Below, piece after piece: positions 34,026 through 41,755 of a stretch of DNA of 64,000 nt (positions are counted from its first letter, which is position 1; every line of letters begins with the position of its first letter). The stretch comes from Chloroflexota bacterium (GTDB lineage Bacteria; Chloroflexota; Anaerolineae; Anaerolineales; Villigracilaceae). The stretch spans positions 1 to 64,000 of the forward strand of contig JACRBI010000048.1 in the NCBI GenBank assembly GCA_016234495.1, in the 5' to 3' direction. Under the pieces are notes generated by a model that was given only the letters and a program-made list of their open reading frames with translations, ran no database searches and was not told the origin of the DNA. Position numbers and translations under genes: made by a program.

Positions 34026-34337
34026 ATGCCCGACATCTATTTCGCAGATACAAAAGCAAAAGCCGTTTTTTCGTCAGAGGGACCCAAACCGCAATTCCTG
34101 ATTGACACGCCGAAGTTCAAGGCGCTGGTCGTGGGGCTGGAGGCGGGCGGACTGATCCCCGTCCACCCCGGCGAAGCGGCCATGTATCACTTCCTCGAAG
34201 GCGAGGGACTGATGACGGTCGGCGATGAAAGTTTTGCCATCAAACCCGGCGTGACGGTTGTCGTGCCGAGCGGAGTCAAGCGCGGCATGAATGCAAAAAC
34301 CCGCGTCGTATTTCTCGGCTCAAAAGGCGAATCGTAG
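34026..34337 (+). CDS. Small cupin-domain protein
   Basis: The 103-residue protein is a single cupin barrel: VGLEAGGLIPVHPGEAAMYH, FLEGEGLMTVGDESFAIKPG, VTVVVPSGVKRGMNA. Metal ligands His and Glu appear in the first motif. Function is unknown; such cupins often sit in stress or respiration operons. The start at 34026 follows AAGGAG by 7 nt, so the longer frame from 33924 is not used. A diverged family-1 repeat separates it from the next gene. Confidence 0.82.
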   Translation: MPDIYFADTKAKAVFSSEGPKPQFLIDTPKFKALVVGLEAGGLIPVHPGEAAMYHFLEGEGLMTVGDESFAIKPGVTVVVPSGVKRGMNAKTRVVFLGSKGES

Positions 34338-34384
34338 TATCGCAACATTTATGTTGCGTCTCTGCAAAATAAATTTTGCGGTAC
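34337..34384. repeat. Diverged palindromic repeat, family 1
   Basis: GTATCGCAACATTTATGTTGCG and TTTTGCGGTAC retain the layout of the family with many changes in the right arm. Confidence 0.6.
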
Positions 34385-34408
34385 AAAAAATTACCAAAGG
34401 AAAAAATC

Positions 34409-35587
34409 ATGCCCATTCCATATTTACTCACAACTTTGCTCTACACCTTCGTGGCCTTGCTCGCCGCCGCGGATGCTTCATTTGTCAGCATCAATCTTGT
34501 CAGCGCGTTTCCTGCATTGCGCTGGGTGCGCGTCCACTTCGTCACACTTGGAATTCTTTCGCAGGTGATCTTCGGATTACTGCCCCTGCTGACCGCGTCG
34601 CTTTCCAAAAAACCAAAACCCGCGTTTCGCTGGGACATCTGGCTGACGCTCAATGTCGGCTTCGTTGCGCTCGTGGCTGGCTTCGGCGGCATGAATCACC
34701 CGATGATCTTCGCGGGAGGCACGTTGATCTTCATCTCCGCCACCATGCTGCTGCTTCAGTTGTGGAACGTGCGCGGCGGTGAAGCGCCCGAAAGCCTCAA
34801 GTTTTACATCACGGGCATTTTCTATTTGCTGGTCGGTATCATCATCGGCACAGGCTTGTTCCTCAACTGGAGTGAAGCGCTGTACATCAAAGTTCCGCTT
34901 GAAGCGCACATCCACGCCAACTCGTGGGGCTTCATGTCGCTGATCTTTGCCGGCCTGCTTGTGGATTTCGTGCCAATGGTCACAGGCCGCCCGCTCAGCA
35001 CGACAAAAAATGTTTCGCTCATTTACTGGGGCATGACACTTGGCGCATTCGGACTGGTGCTTGGGCCGTGGCTCGGCGGCAGTTTGCCTCCCACCGTTTC
35101 AGGGCTGGTTCTACATTTGAGTTCCACGATCTGGATGCTCGTGATGATGATCCAGGCCTTCAAAGCCAGCGGCAGGTTGAAGGGCGCAGGCGCGTGGCAT
35201 TTGGTTTCCTCCTACATTTGGATTATCGCTCCGATCGGGATGGCGCCGTTTATCATGCTCGGACTCGTTGAAGGAGGACCGATCGAATCAACCGCGCCTC
35301 AGGCTTTAATTTATGGCTGGGTGCTGCAATTTGGCATTGCCCTCATCCCGTACATTGCCCGCCGATTCTTCCTCAAAGAGGAGTCTGCGCAATTGGGCGG
35401 CAGTTGGGTGGCTCTTGCTTCTGCCACAACGGGGAGTCTGTTTGTGTGGGCAAGCATCTTCATCGTCCCGGCCAGAGGCGTGTTGTATGGAATCGGATTC
35501 GCGCTGTACGCCATCGCCTTAATCCAGCCATTGAAAGAACTTGCCGAAATCGCGCGGATTGGTTTGCAGAAAGCCGAAGCGGCGTAA
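34409..35587 (+). CDS. Multi-TM membrane protein resembling NnrS/haem-copper oxidase subunit I
   Basis: The 392-residue protein has about twelve TM helices. Conserved-looking histidines sit within helices: RVHFVTLGILSQV, EAHIHANSWGFMSLIFAG, and VLHLSSTIWMLVMM. The HIHANSWGF segment resembles haem-ligand helices in haem-copper oxidase relatives and in NnrS-type proteins linked to nitric oxide. A full oxidase His set (six) is not seen, so enzymatic oxygen or NO reduction is uncertain. The start follows AAAGG by about 9 nt. It begins a closely packed set that runs to 37150. Confidence 0.65.
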   Translation: MPIPYLLTTLLYTFVALLAAADASFVSINLVSAFPALRWVRVHFVTLGILSQVIFGLLPLLTASLSKKPKPAFRWDIWLTLNVGFVALVAGFGGMNHPMIFAGGTLIFISATMLLLQLWNVRGGEAPESLKFYITGIFYLLVGIIIGTGLFLNWSEALYIKVPLEAHIHANSWGFMSLIFAGLLVDFVPMVTGRPLSTTKNVSLIYWGMTLGAFGLVLGPWLGGSLPPTVSGLVLHLSSTIWMLVMMIQAFKASGRLKGAGAWHLVSSYIWIIAPIGMAPFIMLGLVEGGPIESTAPQALIYGWVLQFGIALIPYIARRFFLKEESAQLGGSWVALASATTGSLFVWASIFIVPARGVLYGIGFALYAIALIQPLKELAEIARIGLQKAEAA

Positions 35588-35589
35588 TC

Positions 35590-35808
35590 ATGGAGATCAC
35601 AAAAGATACGCGCGTGTCGGCCATCCTTGAAGAATACGGCGACATTGCTGAAGTAATGGAAGTGTTTGGCATCAAGCGCGTGGCGCGCTACTCTCTGCGC
35701 GCGCTGGCGGCGAAGGCGGTGACGGTTGAATGGGCGGCGCGCATCCATCGTGTGCCGCTGGCGGAATTCCTTGATATTTTGCATCGGGCGACGGCTGGTA
35801 AAAAATGA
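35590..35808 (+). CDS. DUF1858-like protein
   Basis: The 72-residue protein reads MEITKDTRVSAILEEYGDIA, then EVMEVFGIKRVARYSLRALA and a C-terminal helix. This matches the small DUF1858 domain, often found near hybrid-cluster, DUF438 or NO-related proteins. The second Cys-containing motif seen in many DUF1858 members (a CxGC-type motif) is missing. It lies 2 nt after the oxidase-like gene and overlaps the next gene by 4 nt, so cotranslation is likely. Confidence 0.72.
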   Translation: MEITKDTRVSAILEEYGDIAEVMEVFGIKRVARYSLRALAAKAVTVEWAARIHRVPLAEFLDILHRATAGKK

Positions 35809-36182
35809 ATACAACGCTGAACAAAATCGCATCCGTTCTTGCCTTCATTCTTGGAGGGTTATCAATTCTCGCGGGCGGAATGGCGGCGCGCGGCTGGGAC
35901 CCCGGGTATTTTGTCCTCCACTGGCTGCCTGTTTACAACTTCATCATGGGTTTGTTGACAGTGTCCATTCCAGCCATTCTTATTTGGAGAAACAGCCGTT
36001 ATGCCATGCCCGCCGCCATTGCCACATTCAGCATCCATGCGGTTGTGACGCTGCTCCTGCTGTCAGCTTTTCGCGGCACACCCGCGGCGGAAAGTTTGGC
36101 CGCCATGACCTTTCGATTGGTCGTCTGGCTAATCATTTTGGTGCTGATGTTTTTTCAGTCACAAACATTAAGGAGTAAATAA
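35805..36182 (+). CDS. Small four-TM membrane protein
   Basis: The 125-residue protein has four hydrophobic segments (about 10-28, 38-60, 68-87, 100-118), no Cys and one His in HWLP. The family is not recognised. It overlaps the upstream gene (ATGA) and the downstream cytochrome gene (TAATG), so it belongs to the same operon. It may be an accessory subunit. Confidence 0.72.
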   Translation: MNTTLNKIASVLAFILGGLSILAGGMAARGWDPGYFVLHWLPVYNFIMGLLTVSIPAILIWRNSRYAMPAAIATFSIHAVVTLLLLSAFRGTPAAESLAAMTFRLVVWLIILVLMFFQSQTLRSK

Positions 36183-36715
36183 TGTCAAAAAATACGCCTG
36201 CCCGTTACCACCCCCTTCAAGTCGGTTTTCACTGGCTGACAGTCATTCTCGTGTTTGCCGCTTTTGTCCTCGGAAAAAGCATGAGCGGCCTTCCCAATGA
36301 TGCGGGGAAAATCGTTCCGCTCGGCGCTCACATGCTATTGGGCGTCATCACCCTGGTCGTGATCATCGCCAGATTTATCACGCGTTTACGTCTGCCCAAA
36401 CCCGCCCATGTGACAGCAGGCAATGCATTTTTTGATTGGGTCGGCAAATTGGTGCATTACGCCTTGTACGCGCTCGTTTTTCTGATGACCGTCAGCGGCA
36501 TGTCGCTTTCCTTCCAATCTGGATTAATGCCGATCGTCTTCGGCGGCTCGGGCGCATCCCTGCCCGCAGACTTTTTCGAATTCACCTCCCGCATGTTGCA
36601 CGGATTTATTGCCCCTGCGCTGTTGCTGGTGGTCGTCCTGCACGTAGGCGCGGCCTTGTATCACCAGTTCATGCTCAAGGATAATCTTCTGGCGCGCATA
36701 TGGTTTGGAAAATAA
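36182..36715 (+). CDS. Cytochrome b561-family protein
   Basis: The 177-residue protein has four TM helices with histidines in the bacterial b561 (PF01292-like) pattern: YHPLQVGFHWLTVILVF, PLGAHMLLGV, KLVHYALYALVFLM, and RMLHGFIAPALLLVVVLHVG with ALYHQF. These bind two b-type haems and pass electrons between quinones and a periplasmic partner. It is translationally coupled to the upstream gene and precedes another small membrane protein. It supports a redox role for the cluster. Confidence 0.87.
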   Translation: MSKNTPARYHPLQVGFHWLTVILVFAAFVLGKSMSGLPNDAGKIVPLGAHMLLGVITLVVIIARFITRLRLPKPAHVTAGNAFFDWVGKLVHYALYALVFLMTVSGMSLSFQSGLMPIVFGGSGASLPADFFEFTSRMLHGFIAPALLLVVVLHVGAALYHQFMLKDNLLARIWFGK

Positions 36716-36727
36716 AAAGGAGAAAAA

Positions 36728-37150
36728 ATGAAAACAACAGTCGGTAAATGGAACATCGGCGTTGGCTTGTGGGTGATGGCCGCGTTCATGATCTACGGCT
36801 TCATCCTTGTCTACCTGCGGGATTTCGCCCCCGGCAAAGAGGAATGGATTGCCAGCTACACAACAGGCAAGCATTTTGAAGCTCGCCTGGCGCATGTGCA
36901 TGGAAACCTGTTTTCCCTGCTCAATATTGTCTTTGGCTTTTTGCTGATGAAACTGTCCTTGAAGGATAACCTCGCCAAATGGGCTTCGTGGCTGGCATTG
37001 GCCGGCCTGCTCATGCCGCTGGGAATTCTGGGCGAAGTGTATCTGGGATTACCCTTCTACTTCGTGCTGATCGGCGGACTTTCCATGTTCCTCGCGACGG
37101 TTCTGCTTGGCATGGCGGTTGTCCAAATGAACAAGGCAAAGGACGGCTGA
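36728..37150 (+). CDS. Small membrane protein with HVHGN motif
   Basis: The 140-residue protein has four TM helices and a conserved-looking RLAHVHGNLFSLLNIVFGF segment. It resembles small styrene-oxide-isomerase/NorB-fragment-like membrane proteins that use His pairs to hold haem, but the assignment is tentative. The start follows AAGGAG by 7 nt. It ends the 34-37 kb membrane cluster. Confidence 0.68.
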   Translation: MKTTVGKWNIGVGLWVMAAFMIYGFILVYLRDFAPGKEEWIASYTTGKHFEARLAHVHGNLFSLLNIVFGFLLMKLSLKDNLAKWASWLALAGLLMPLGILGEVYLGLPFYFVLIGGLSMFLATVLLGMAVVQMNKAKDG

Positions 37151-37291
37151 CCCGATTAATTAACAATTGAAGAACGAACTTCATTGTTTGCGAGTTGAAG
37201 TTCGTTTGTATTTTTTCAGCAAGCCGCATGTACAAATCTGTACGTGCGGCTTTTATTACGTGTATAATTACGGCTCGGAGGCAACACCTTT

Positions 37292-37939
37292 ATGGAAATT
37301 ACCTGGTACGGACATTCCTGTTTTCGGCTCACGGAGCGTAATTATGTGACCGTGGTCACTGACCCATTCGATAACAAAATTGTCGGCTATGATGCGCTAA
37401 AGCTCAAAGCCGAGATCGTCAGCATCAGTCACGACGCGCCCGGGCACAACAACAGCGGCGCGGTCAAAGGCACAACGCACGTGCTGACAGGCCCCGGCGA
37501 GTTTGAGATCGGAGGCGTGTTCATCACCGCCGTTCAAACCGACAGCGCAGGCAAGAAAGCCAAGGAAAACATCCGCAACACGATATATGTCTTCGATTAT
37601 GACGGGATCACCGTGGCGCATCTCGGCGACCTGCAGAAAATCCCCACGCAAAATGAAGTCGAACTCCTGGGCACTGTCAATGTGGCGCTGGTGCCGGTCG
37701 GCGGCGGGAACAGCCTCAACGCCGCGAAAGCCGCGGAAGTCGTCAGCATGTTGGAACCCAACCTCGTCATCCCCATGCATTTCGCCACACCGGATTCAAA
37801 AATCAAACTGGACGAAATCAATAAGTTCATCAAAGAAATGGGCTTAAGCAAACAGGAAGCCCAGCCCTCGCTCAAGGTTTCCCGCTCCGGCCTGCCCGAT
37901 GAAACTCACGTGGTTGTTTTGCAATACCAAAAAGGATAA
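37292..37939 (+). CDS. MBL-fold metallohydrolase-like protein (UlaG-type)
   Basis: The 215-residue protein matches the UlaG/COG2220 branch: ITWYGHSCFRLTER, VVTDPFDN, ISHDAPGHNNSGAV, GPGEFEIGGVFITAV, HLGDLQKIPTQ and VIPMHF near the end. The usual HxHxDH zinc motif appears only as SHDAPGH, so the metal site is modified and hydrolase activity is uncertain. CGGAGG lies 11 nt upstream of the start. A TATAAT-like box is near 37262. It overlaps no neighbour but is followed 2 nt later by a small gene. Confidence 0.82.
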   Translation: MEITWYGHSCFRLTERNYVTVVTDPFDNKIVGYDALKLKAEIVSISHDAPGHNNSGAVKGTTHVLTGPGEFEIGGVFITAVQTDSAGKKAKENIRNTIYVFDYDGITVAHLGDLQKIPTQNEVELLGTVNVALVPVGGGNSLNAAKAAEVVSMLEPNLVIPMHFATPDSKIKLDEINKFIKEMGLSKQEAQPSLKVSRSGLPDETHVVVLQYQKG

Positions 37940-37941
37940 GA

Positions 37942-38244
37942 ATGCCGGTCAAAGTAATCATGACCTGGGATATTTCTCCCGAGCGCGATCAGGAATATTT
38001 TGAATTCGTCATCGGTGAATTTGTGCCGGGCGTGCAAAGGCTCGGTTTGCAGCCTGCCGAAGCATGGGCCACCATCTATGGCTCCTATCCGCAAATTCAG
38101 GTTGGCTTGGTCGCTGCCGATCTGGCTCAGGCGCGCCGCATTCTGGCATCCTCTGATTGGGCACTCTTGCAGGAACGCCTCTTTGGTTATGTAAAAAATT
38201 ATTCACATAAGATCGTGCCCGTTCGCGCTGGGTTTCAGTTTTAA
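37942..38244 (+). CDS. Conserved hypothetical protein, ferredoxin-fold-like
   Basis: The 100-residue soluble protein has a beta-alpha-beta pattern (VKVIMTWDISPERDQEYFEF, then QIQVGLVAADLAQARRILAS) that recalls dimeric alpha-beta barrel or ABM-like domains. No catalytic residue can be named. It begins 2 nt after the metallohydrolase stop and is probably in the same transcript. Confidence 0.7.
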   Translation: MPVKVIMTWDISPERDQEYFEFVIGEFVPGVQRLGLQPAEAWATIYGSYPQIQVGLVAADLAQARRILASSDWALLQERLFGYVKNYSHKIVPVRAGFQF

Positions 38245-38261
38245 ACACCCTGCAAAAAACT

Positions 38262-38325
38262 TAAGGACACAAGAGCCACAAAGGTATTAATTAAAACCCT
38301 TTGTGTACTTCGTGTCCTTTGTGTT
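38262..38325. repeat. Imperfect palindrome upstream of mutY
   Basis: AAGGACACAAGAGCCACAAAGG and its near complement around 38299-38321 enclose an AT-rich loop. It is of the same type as the hairpins at 31269 and 60785. Confidence 0.6.
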
Positions 38326-38335
38326 TAAAAAAAGA

Positions 38336-39406
38336 ATGAACAAACTCTCCGCTTCTCTTCTCAAATGGTATCGCCAGCACGGGCGGGAACTTCCCTGGCG
38401 CGGTAACCCCGACCCGTACGCGGTTTGGGTTTCAGAGATCATGCTTCAGCAAACGCGCGTGGAAACTGTCATTCCCTATTTTGAAAAATGGATGAAGTTA
38501 TTCCCCGATGTTCGCGCGTTGGCAAATGCTTCAGAGCAGGATGTCTTAAACGCGTGGGAGGGACTTGGCTATTACAGCCGCGCCCGCAATTTGCATAAAG
38601 CTGCAAAAGTAGTCGCATCTGACTTTAACGGGGAGCTGCCTCGTGACCTGACAGAGTTACGCAGCCTGCCGGGCATTGGCCGCTACACCGTCGGCGCGAT
38701 CGCATCCATGGCTTTCGGCATGGACGAACCGACTCTCGACGGCAACCTGCGGCGCGTGTTTGCCCGTTTGTTTGATGTTGATGAATTTGCTGATTCCCCA
38801 GCGGGTGAAAAAATATTATGGGAACTCGCCGCCCAGAATTTACCCAAAGGTCAGGCTGGCGATTACAACCAGGCGCTCATGGATCTGGGCGCGACCATTT
38901 GCCTGCCAAACACGCCGAAGGCGCATCCGCGCTGTTTGCTTTGTCCGCTGATGAAAATGTGTGAGACTCGCAAACACGGAACGCAGGAAATGCGTCCCGT
39001 GTTGAAGGCGAAGAAAGCAACTCCACAATATATCCATGCGGCGGCGGTGATTCTTCAACGCGGACGGGTGCTTTTGGCGCAGCGCCCGCCTGATGGGTTG
39101 CTGGGCGGAATGTGGGAATTTCCGAATGCGCGAGTCAACGCCGACCCTGCCAAAGAGCTGACCAAGGTCATTTACGCCGCATACAGCTTGAAGGCTCGCA
39201 TTGAGCGCAGTCGAAATGTCAAAAGAAAAGAAGCGCTGGGTATCATCCAACATGCGTACACCCATTTCAAGGTGACTGTCCATGCATTTCGCTGCGACCT
39301 TGTTTCGATCCCCAAAAAGAAAAATCTGAAATGGGTGCGGCTCGTTGAACTGGATGATTACCCGATGGGGAAAGTGGATAGGCAGATCGCCAATAAAATA
39401 AAATGA
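38336..39406 (+). CDS. mutY: A/G-specific adenine glycosylase MutY
   Basis: MutY removes adenine opposite 8-oxoguanine. The 356-residue protein has the catalytic Glu in MLQQTRVETVIPYF, the helix-hairpin-helix LPGIGRYTVGAIAS, the catalytic Asp region GDYNQALMDLG, four cluster cysteines, and a C-terminal NUDIX-like 8-oxoG recognition domain (RGRVLLAQRPPDGLLGGMWE). The first two cluster cysteines are 10 residues apart instead of the usual 6 (C-x10-C-x2-C-x5-C). The ATG at 38336 gives the normal N-terminus. A terminator overlaps the stop codon. Confidence 0.95.
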   Translation: MNKLSASLLKWYRQHGRELPWRGNPDPYAVWVSEIMLQQTRVETVIPYFEKWMKLFPDVRALANASEQDVLNAWEGLGYYSRARNLHKAAKVVASDFNGELPRDLTELRSLPGIGRYTVGAIASMAFGMDEPTLDGNLRRVFARLFDVDEFADSPAGEKILWELAAQNLPKGQAGDYNQALMDLGATICLPNTPKAHPRCLLCPLMKMCETRKHGTQEMRPVLKAKKATPQYIHAAAVILQRGRVLLAQRPPDGLLGGMWEFPNARVNADPAKELTKVIYAAYSLKARIERSRNVKRKEALGIIQHAYTHFKVTVHAFRCDLVSIPKKKNLKWVRLVELDDYPMGKVDRQIANKIK

Positions 39407-39436
39407 CCGCCACATTTACGTGGCGGTCATTTTTGG
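39402..39436. terminator. Bidirectional terminator between mutY and rnj
   Basis: AATGACCGCCAC and GTGGCGGTCATT form a perfect stem with T-runs on both strands. It serves both convergent genes, and the mutY stop codon is within it. Confidence 0.9.
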
Positions 39437-41080
39437 TTATGCCTTACTCAATGTGACGAAGACCATCGGCCTGCGTTTTGTTTCCTGATGCAGATAGCTC
39501 TTGATGGCGTTGATGATGTCTTTTTCGCTGCCCATCCCGCCGCCGTTGACGGCCTGCATCACACGTTTGCGGACTTCTGGCAGGAGTGTCTCCGCTTCTT
39601 CGGGTGTGACAAATCCGCGGGTGAGAATTTCAGGGTCGTGGAGCAGTTTGCCCGAGCGTTTATCGAGGCTGATGTCGATCAGCAAAATGCCGTTGCGCGC
39701 CAACTGGCCGCGCTCCTTCATGATGTCGTGGTCAATGTCGCCGATGGATTCGCCGTCCACAAAGACATAGCCGCCGGGCACGCGTTCGCCGAGTTGAATC
39801 TTGTTGCCGATCAACTCAACCACCTGGCCGTTTTCAACGACAATGATATTTTCCTCTTCCACGCCGAGCATCGTTGCAAGTTTGGCGTGTTGTTTCAGCA
39901 TTCGCAATTCGCCGTGAATGGGCATGAAGTGTTTGGGGCGCACAAGGTTGATGAGAAGTTTTTGCTCTTCCTGTGCGGCGTGCCCGGAAACATGAATGGG
40001 CGCCACTTTATCGTCGATGACTGTCGCGCCGCGGCGCAGGATACGGTTGATGGTTTTGCCGATGCTTTCCTCGTTGCCGGGGATTGGGTGCGATGAAAGC
40101 ACAACCGTGTCGTTGGGTTTGAGGTCAAACTGACGATTCGTGCCAGCCGAAAGCCTGCCCACGATGGAGGACGGTTCGCCCTGCGAGCCGGTACACATGA
40201 TGACCACTTTGTGATCCTGCATGTTCAAGGCCTGCTCGATCGGCACGATCAGTTCATCTGCAATTTCCAGGTATTTCAGTTTGCGCGCAATCTTTACATT
40301 GTCCACCATGCTCGGCCCGGCGATTGCCATTTTGCGTCCGCTTTTTTGGGCGGCGTCTGCAACCTGCTGCACGCGTGAGATGAGCGAAGCAAATGTGGCG
40401 ACGATGATGCGTCCCTTGGCTTCGGCGAAGACTTTGTCAAAGGCGGGGCCAATGACAGCCTCGGACGGAGTCCAGCCGGGGCGTTCAGCGTTGGTCGAGT
40501 CGGAGAGCAGCAGGTCAACTCCGCGCGCGGCAAATTCCGCGAGTTTTGAAAAGTCGGTTGGCCAGCCATCCACAGGCGTGTGATCGAATTTGAAATCGCT
40601 CATATGAATGACCAGCCCCGCGGGCGTGGTGATCGCCAGCGACACGGCATCGGGGATGGAGTGGCTGACATGGAAATATTCCACTTTGAAAGCTCCGATA
40701 TTGGATGCTTCGCCGGCCTGAACGGTCTTGAACTGCGCCTTGTGCTGGGCGTTGTTCCTGAACAGTTTTCCCTCGATCAACCCACGGGTGAGCGGGGTGG
40801 CGTAGATCGGGACGTTGATCTGCTCGATGAAGTGTTGAATCGCGCCGATGTGGTCTTCGTGTCCGTGGGTGATGATCAACGCGCGGACATGCGATGCTTT
40901 CTTGGTTAAATATTCAAAATCAGGGATGATGTAATCCACCCCCAGCATGTCGTTGTGCGGGAACATAATACCCGCGTCAACCACGATGATGTCGCCTCCA
41001 AATTCATAGGCCATCATGTTCTTTCCCACTTCTCCAAGCCCCCCGAGCGGGATAATTCTTAATTTGTTTTTCTTACTCAT
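39437..41080 (-). CDS. rnj: Ribonuclease J
   Basis: RNase J is a 5'-3' exo- and endoribonuclease central to mRNA decay and rRNA maturation in bacteria without RNase E. The 547-residue protein has the beta-lactamase metal motif ITHGHEDHIGA, SDFKFDHTP, DSTNAERPG, the beta-CASP SSHPIPGNEESI, HVSGHAAQEE, and MPIHGELRML. A C-terminal domain follows. The promoter TTGACC-N17-TTTAGT lies at 41143-41115, about 35 nt before the start. Confidence 0.96.
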   Translation of the reverse strand: MSKKNKLRIIPLGGLGEVGKNMMAYEFGGDIIVVDAGIMFPHNDMLGVDYIIPDFEYLTKKASHVRALIITHGHEDHIGAIQHFIEQINVPIYATPLTRGLIEGKLFRNNAQHKAQFKTVQAGEASNIGAFKVEYFHVSHSIPDAVSLAITTPAGLVIHMSDFKFDHTPVDGWPTDFSKLAEFAARGVDLLLSDSTNAERPGWTPSEAVIGPAFDKVFAEAKGRIIVATFASLISRVQQVADAAQKSGRKMAIAGPSMVDNVKIARKLKYLEIADELIVPIEQALNMQDHKVVIMCTGSQGEPSSIVGRLSAGTNRQFDLKPNDTVVLSSHPIPGNEESIGKTINRILRRGATVIDDKVAPIHVSGHAAQEEQKLLINLVRPKHFMPIHGELRMLKQHAKLATMLGVEEENIIVVENGQVVELIGNKIQLGERVPGGYVFVDGESIGDIDHDIMKERGQLARNGILLIDISLDKRSGKLLHDPEILTRGFVTPEEAETLLPEVRKRVMQAVNGGGMGSEKDIINAIKSYLHQETKRRPMVFVTLSKA

Positions 41081-41114
41081 GTTTTTTTGTTTTCCTTTTA
41101 TAACTTAAAAATAT

Positions 41115-41143
41115 ACTAAACCGCCAATGGCGGGTAAGGTCAA
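41115..41143 (-). promoter_or_regulatory. rnj promoter
   Basis: On the minus strand, TTGACC (41143-41138), a 17-bp spacer and TTTAGT (41120-41115) lie about 35 nt before the rnj start codon. Confidence 0.55.
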
Positions 41144-41173
41144 TTGGATATGCAGTAGTTTTTTCTCTCGGCA

Positions 41174-41208
41174 TAAAAAAAGACCCCTGCCGACTTGCTC
41201 GCGAGGGG
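41174..41208 (-). terminator. Terminator after the DUF1992 gene
   Basis: On the minus strand, CCCCT and AGGGG with an inner CGA/TCG pair form a stem followed by seven U. It separates the DUF1992 transcript from rnj. A further 7-bp inverted repeat (ACTGTCG, 41245-41265) lies upstream of it and has no assigned role. Confidence 0.7.
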
Positions 41209-41362
41209 AAATATTCGTGCCACGTTGCGATTGTTCATAAACAAACTGTCGACAAATGCGACAGTGAAAGTCAACTTAATTGCTGCCAGTATAGCAGGGC
41301 GGGGGGGATTTGTCAAAGCGGACTTCGCGCTTCACGCCTGCCGAGGCTTGATTCTGTTCCAA

Positions 41363-41692
41363 TTATTTTTCCTTACGTTGACGTCTCTGCCGTTCCATCA
41401 TGATATTAAACTCCAATTGCTTTTCGCGGATTATCTTCTGGATTCGACTGCGGTCTTTTTCTTCGTAGGTTGTCGCAAGCCTTTCCTTGAGCGCAGCGAT
41501 TTCGTTGAGCAGTTCTATTTCCGCAGAAGCCATTCCAGCATTCTTCAGCAGGGAATATGCCACCCGCAGGTCTTCGGGTGTTTCAAAGTAAGCGCTCAAA
41601 TCTATCGGCTTGCCTTTGCCTTTCAGGTTGTCAAAATCTCCGCGCTCTTGCGCCTCGCGGATAATGGCTTCGACTGCCTTCTCAAGACTCAT
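41363..41692 (-). CDS. DUF1992 (DnaJ-homologue subfamily C member 28-type) domain protein
   Basis: The 109-residue protein reads MSLEKAVEAIIREAQERGDF, then NLKGKGKPIDLSAYFETPED, the standard DUF1992 signature, and ends in a charged coiled coil with ERQRRQRKEK. Function is unknown; members occur beside chaperone genes in other genomes. The start at 41692 is set by a leaderless promoter. A longer frame to 41965 would overlap the divergent gene and is rejected. Confidence 0.85.
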   Translation of the reverse strand: MSLEKAVEAIIREAQERGDFDNLKGKGKPIDLSAYFETPEDLRVAYSLLKNAGMASAEIELLNEIAALKERLATTYEEKDRSRIQKIIREKQLEFNIMMERQRRQRKEK

Positions 41693-41755
41693 ACCAATAT
41701 TATCTCTAATATCAATAAAATTGACAATCCTGCATAACTCCTGTAAACTACTTTC
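41693..41755. promoter_or_regulatory. Two divergent leaderless promoters sharing one -35 region
   Basis: Plus strand: TTGACA (41721-41726), 17 bp, TAAACT (41744-41749), 6 nt, ATG 41756. Minus strand: TTGTCA (41727-41722), 17 bp, GATAAT (41704-41699), 6 nt, ATG 41692. The two -35 hexamers overlap by five bases, so the polymerases would compete for the same site. Confidence 0.75.

Noticed and set aside
41174-41208. Hairpin with U-run as an attenuator in the rnj leader
   Set aside because: A good promoter for rnj lies downstream of it, so it is more simply the terminator of the DUF1992 gene.
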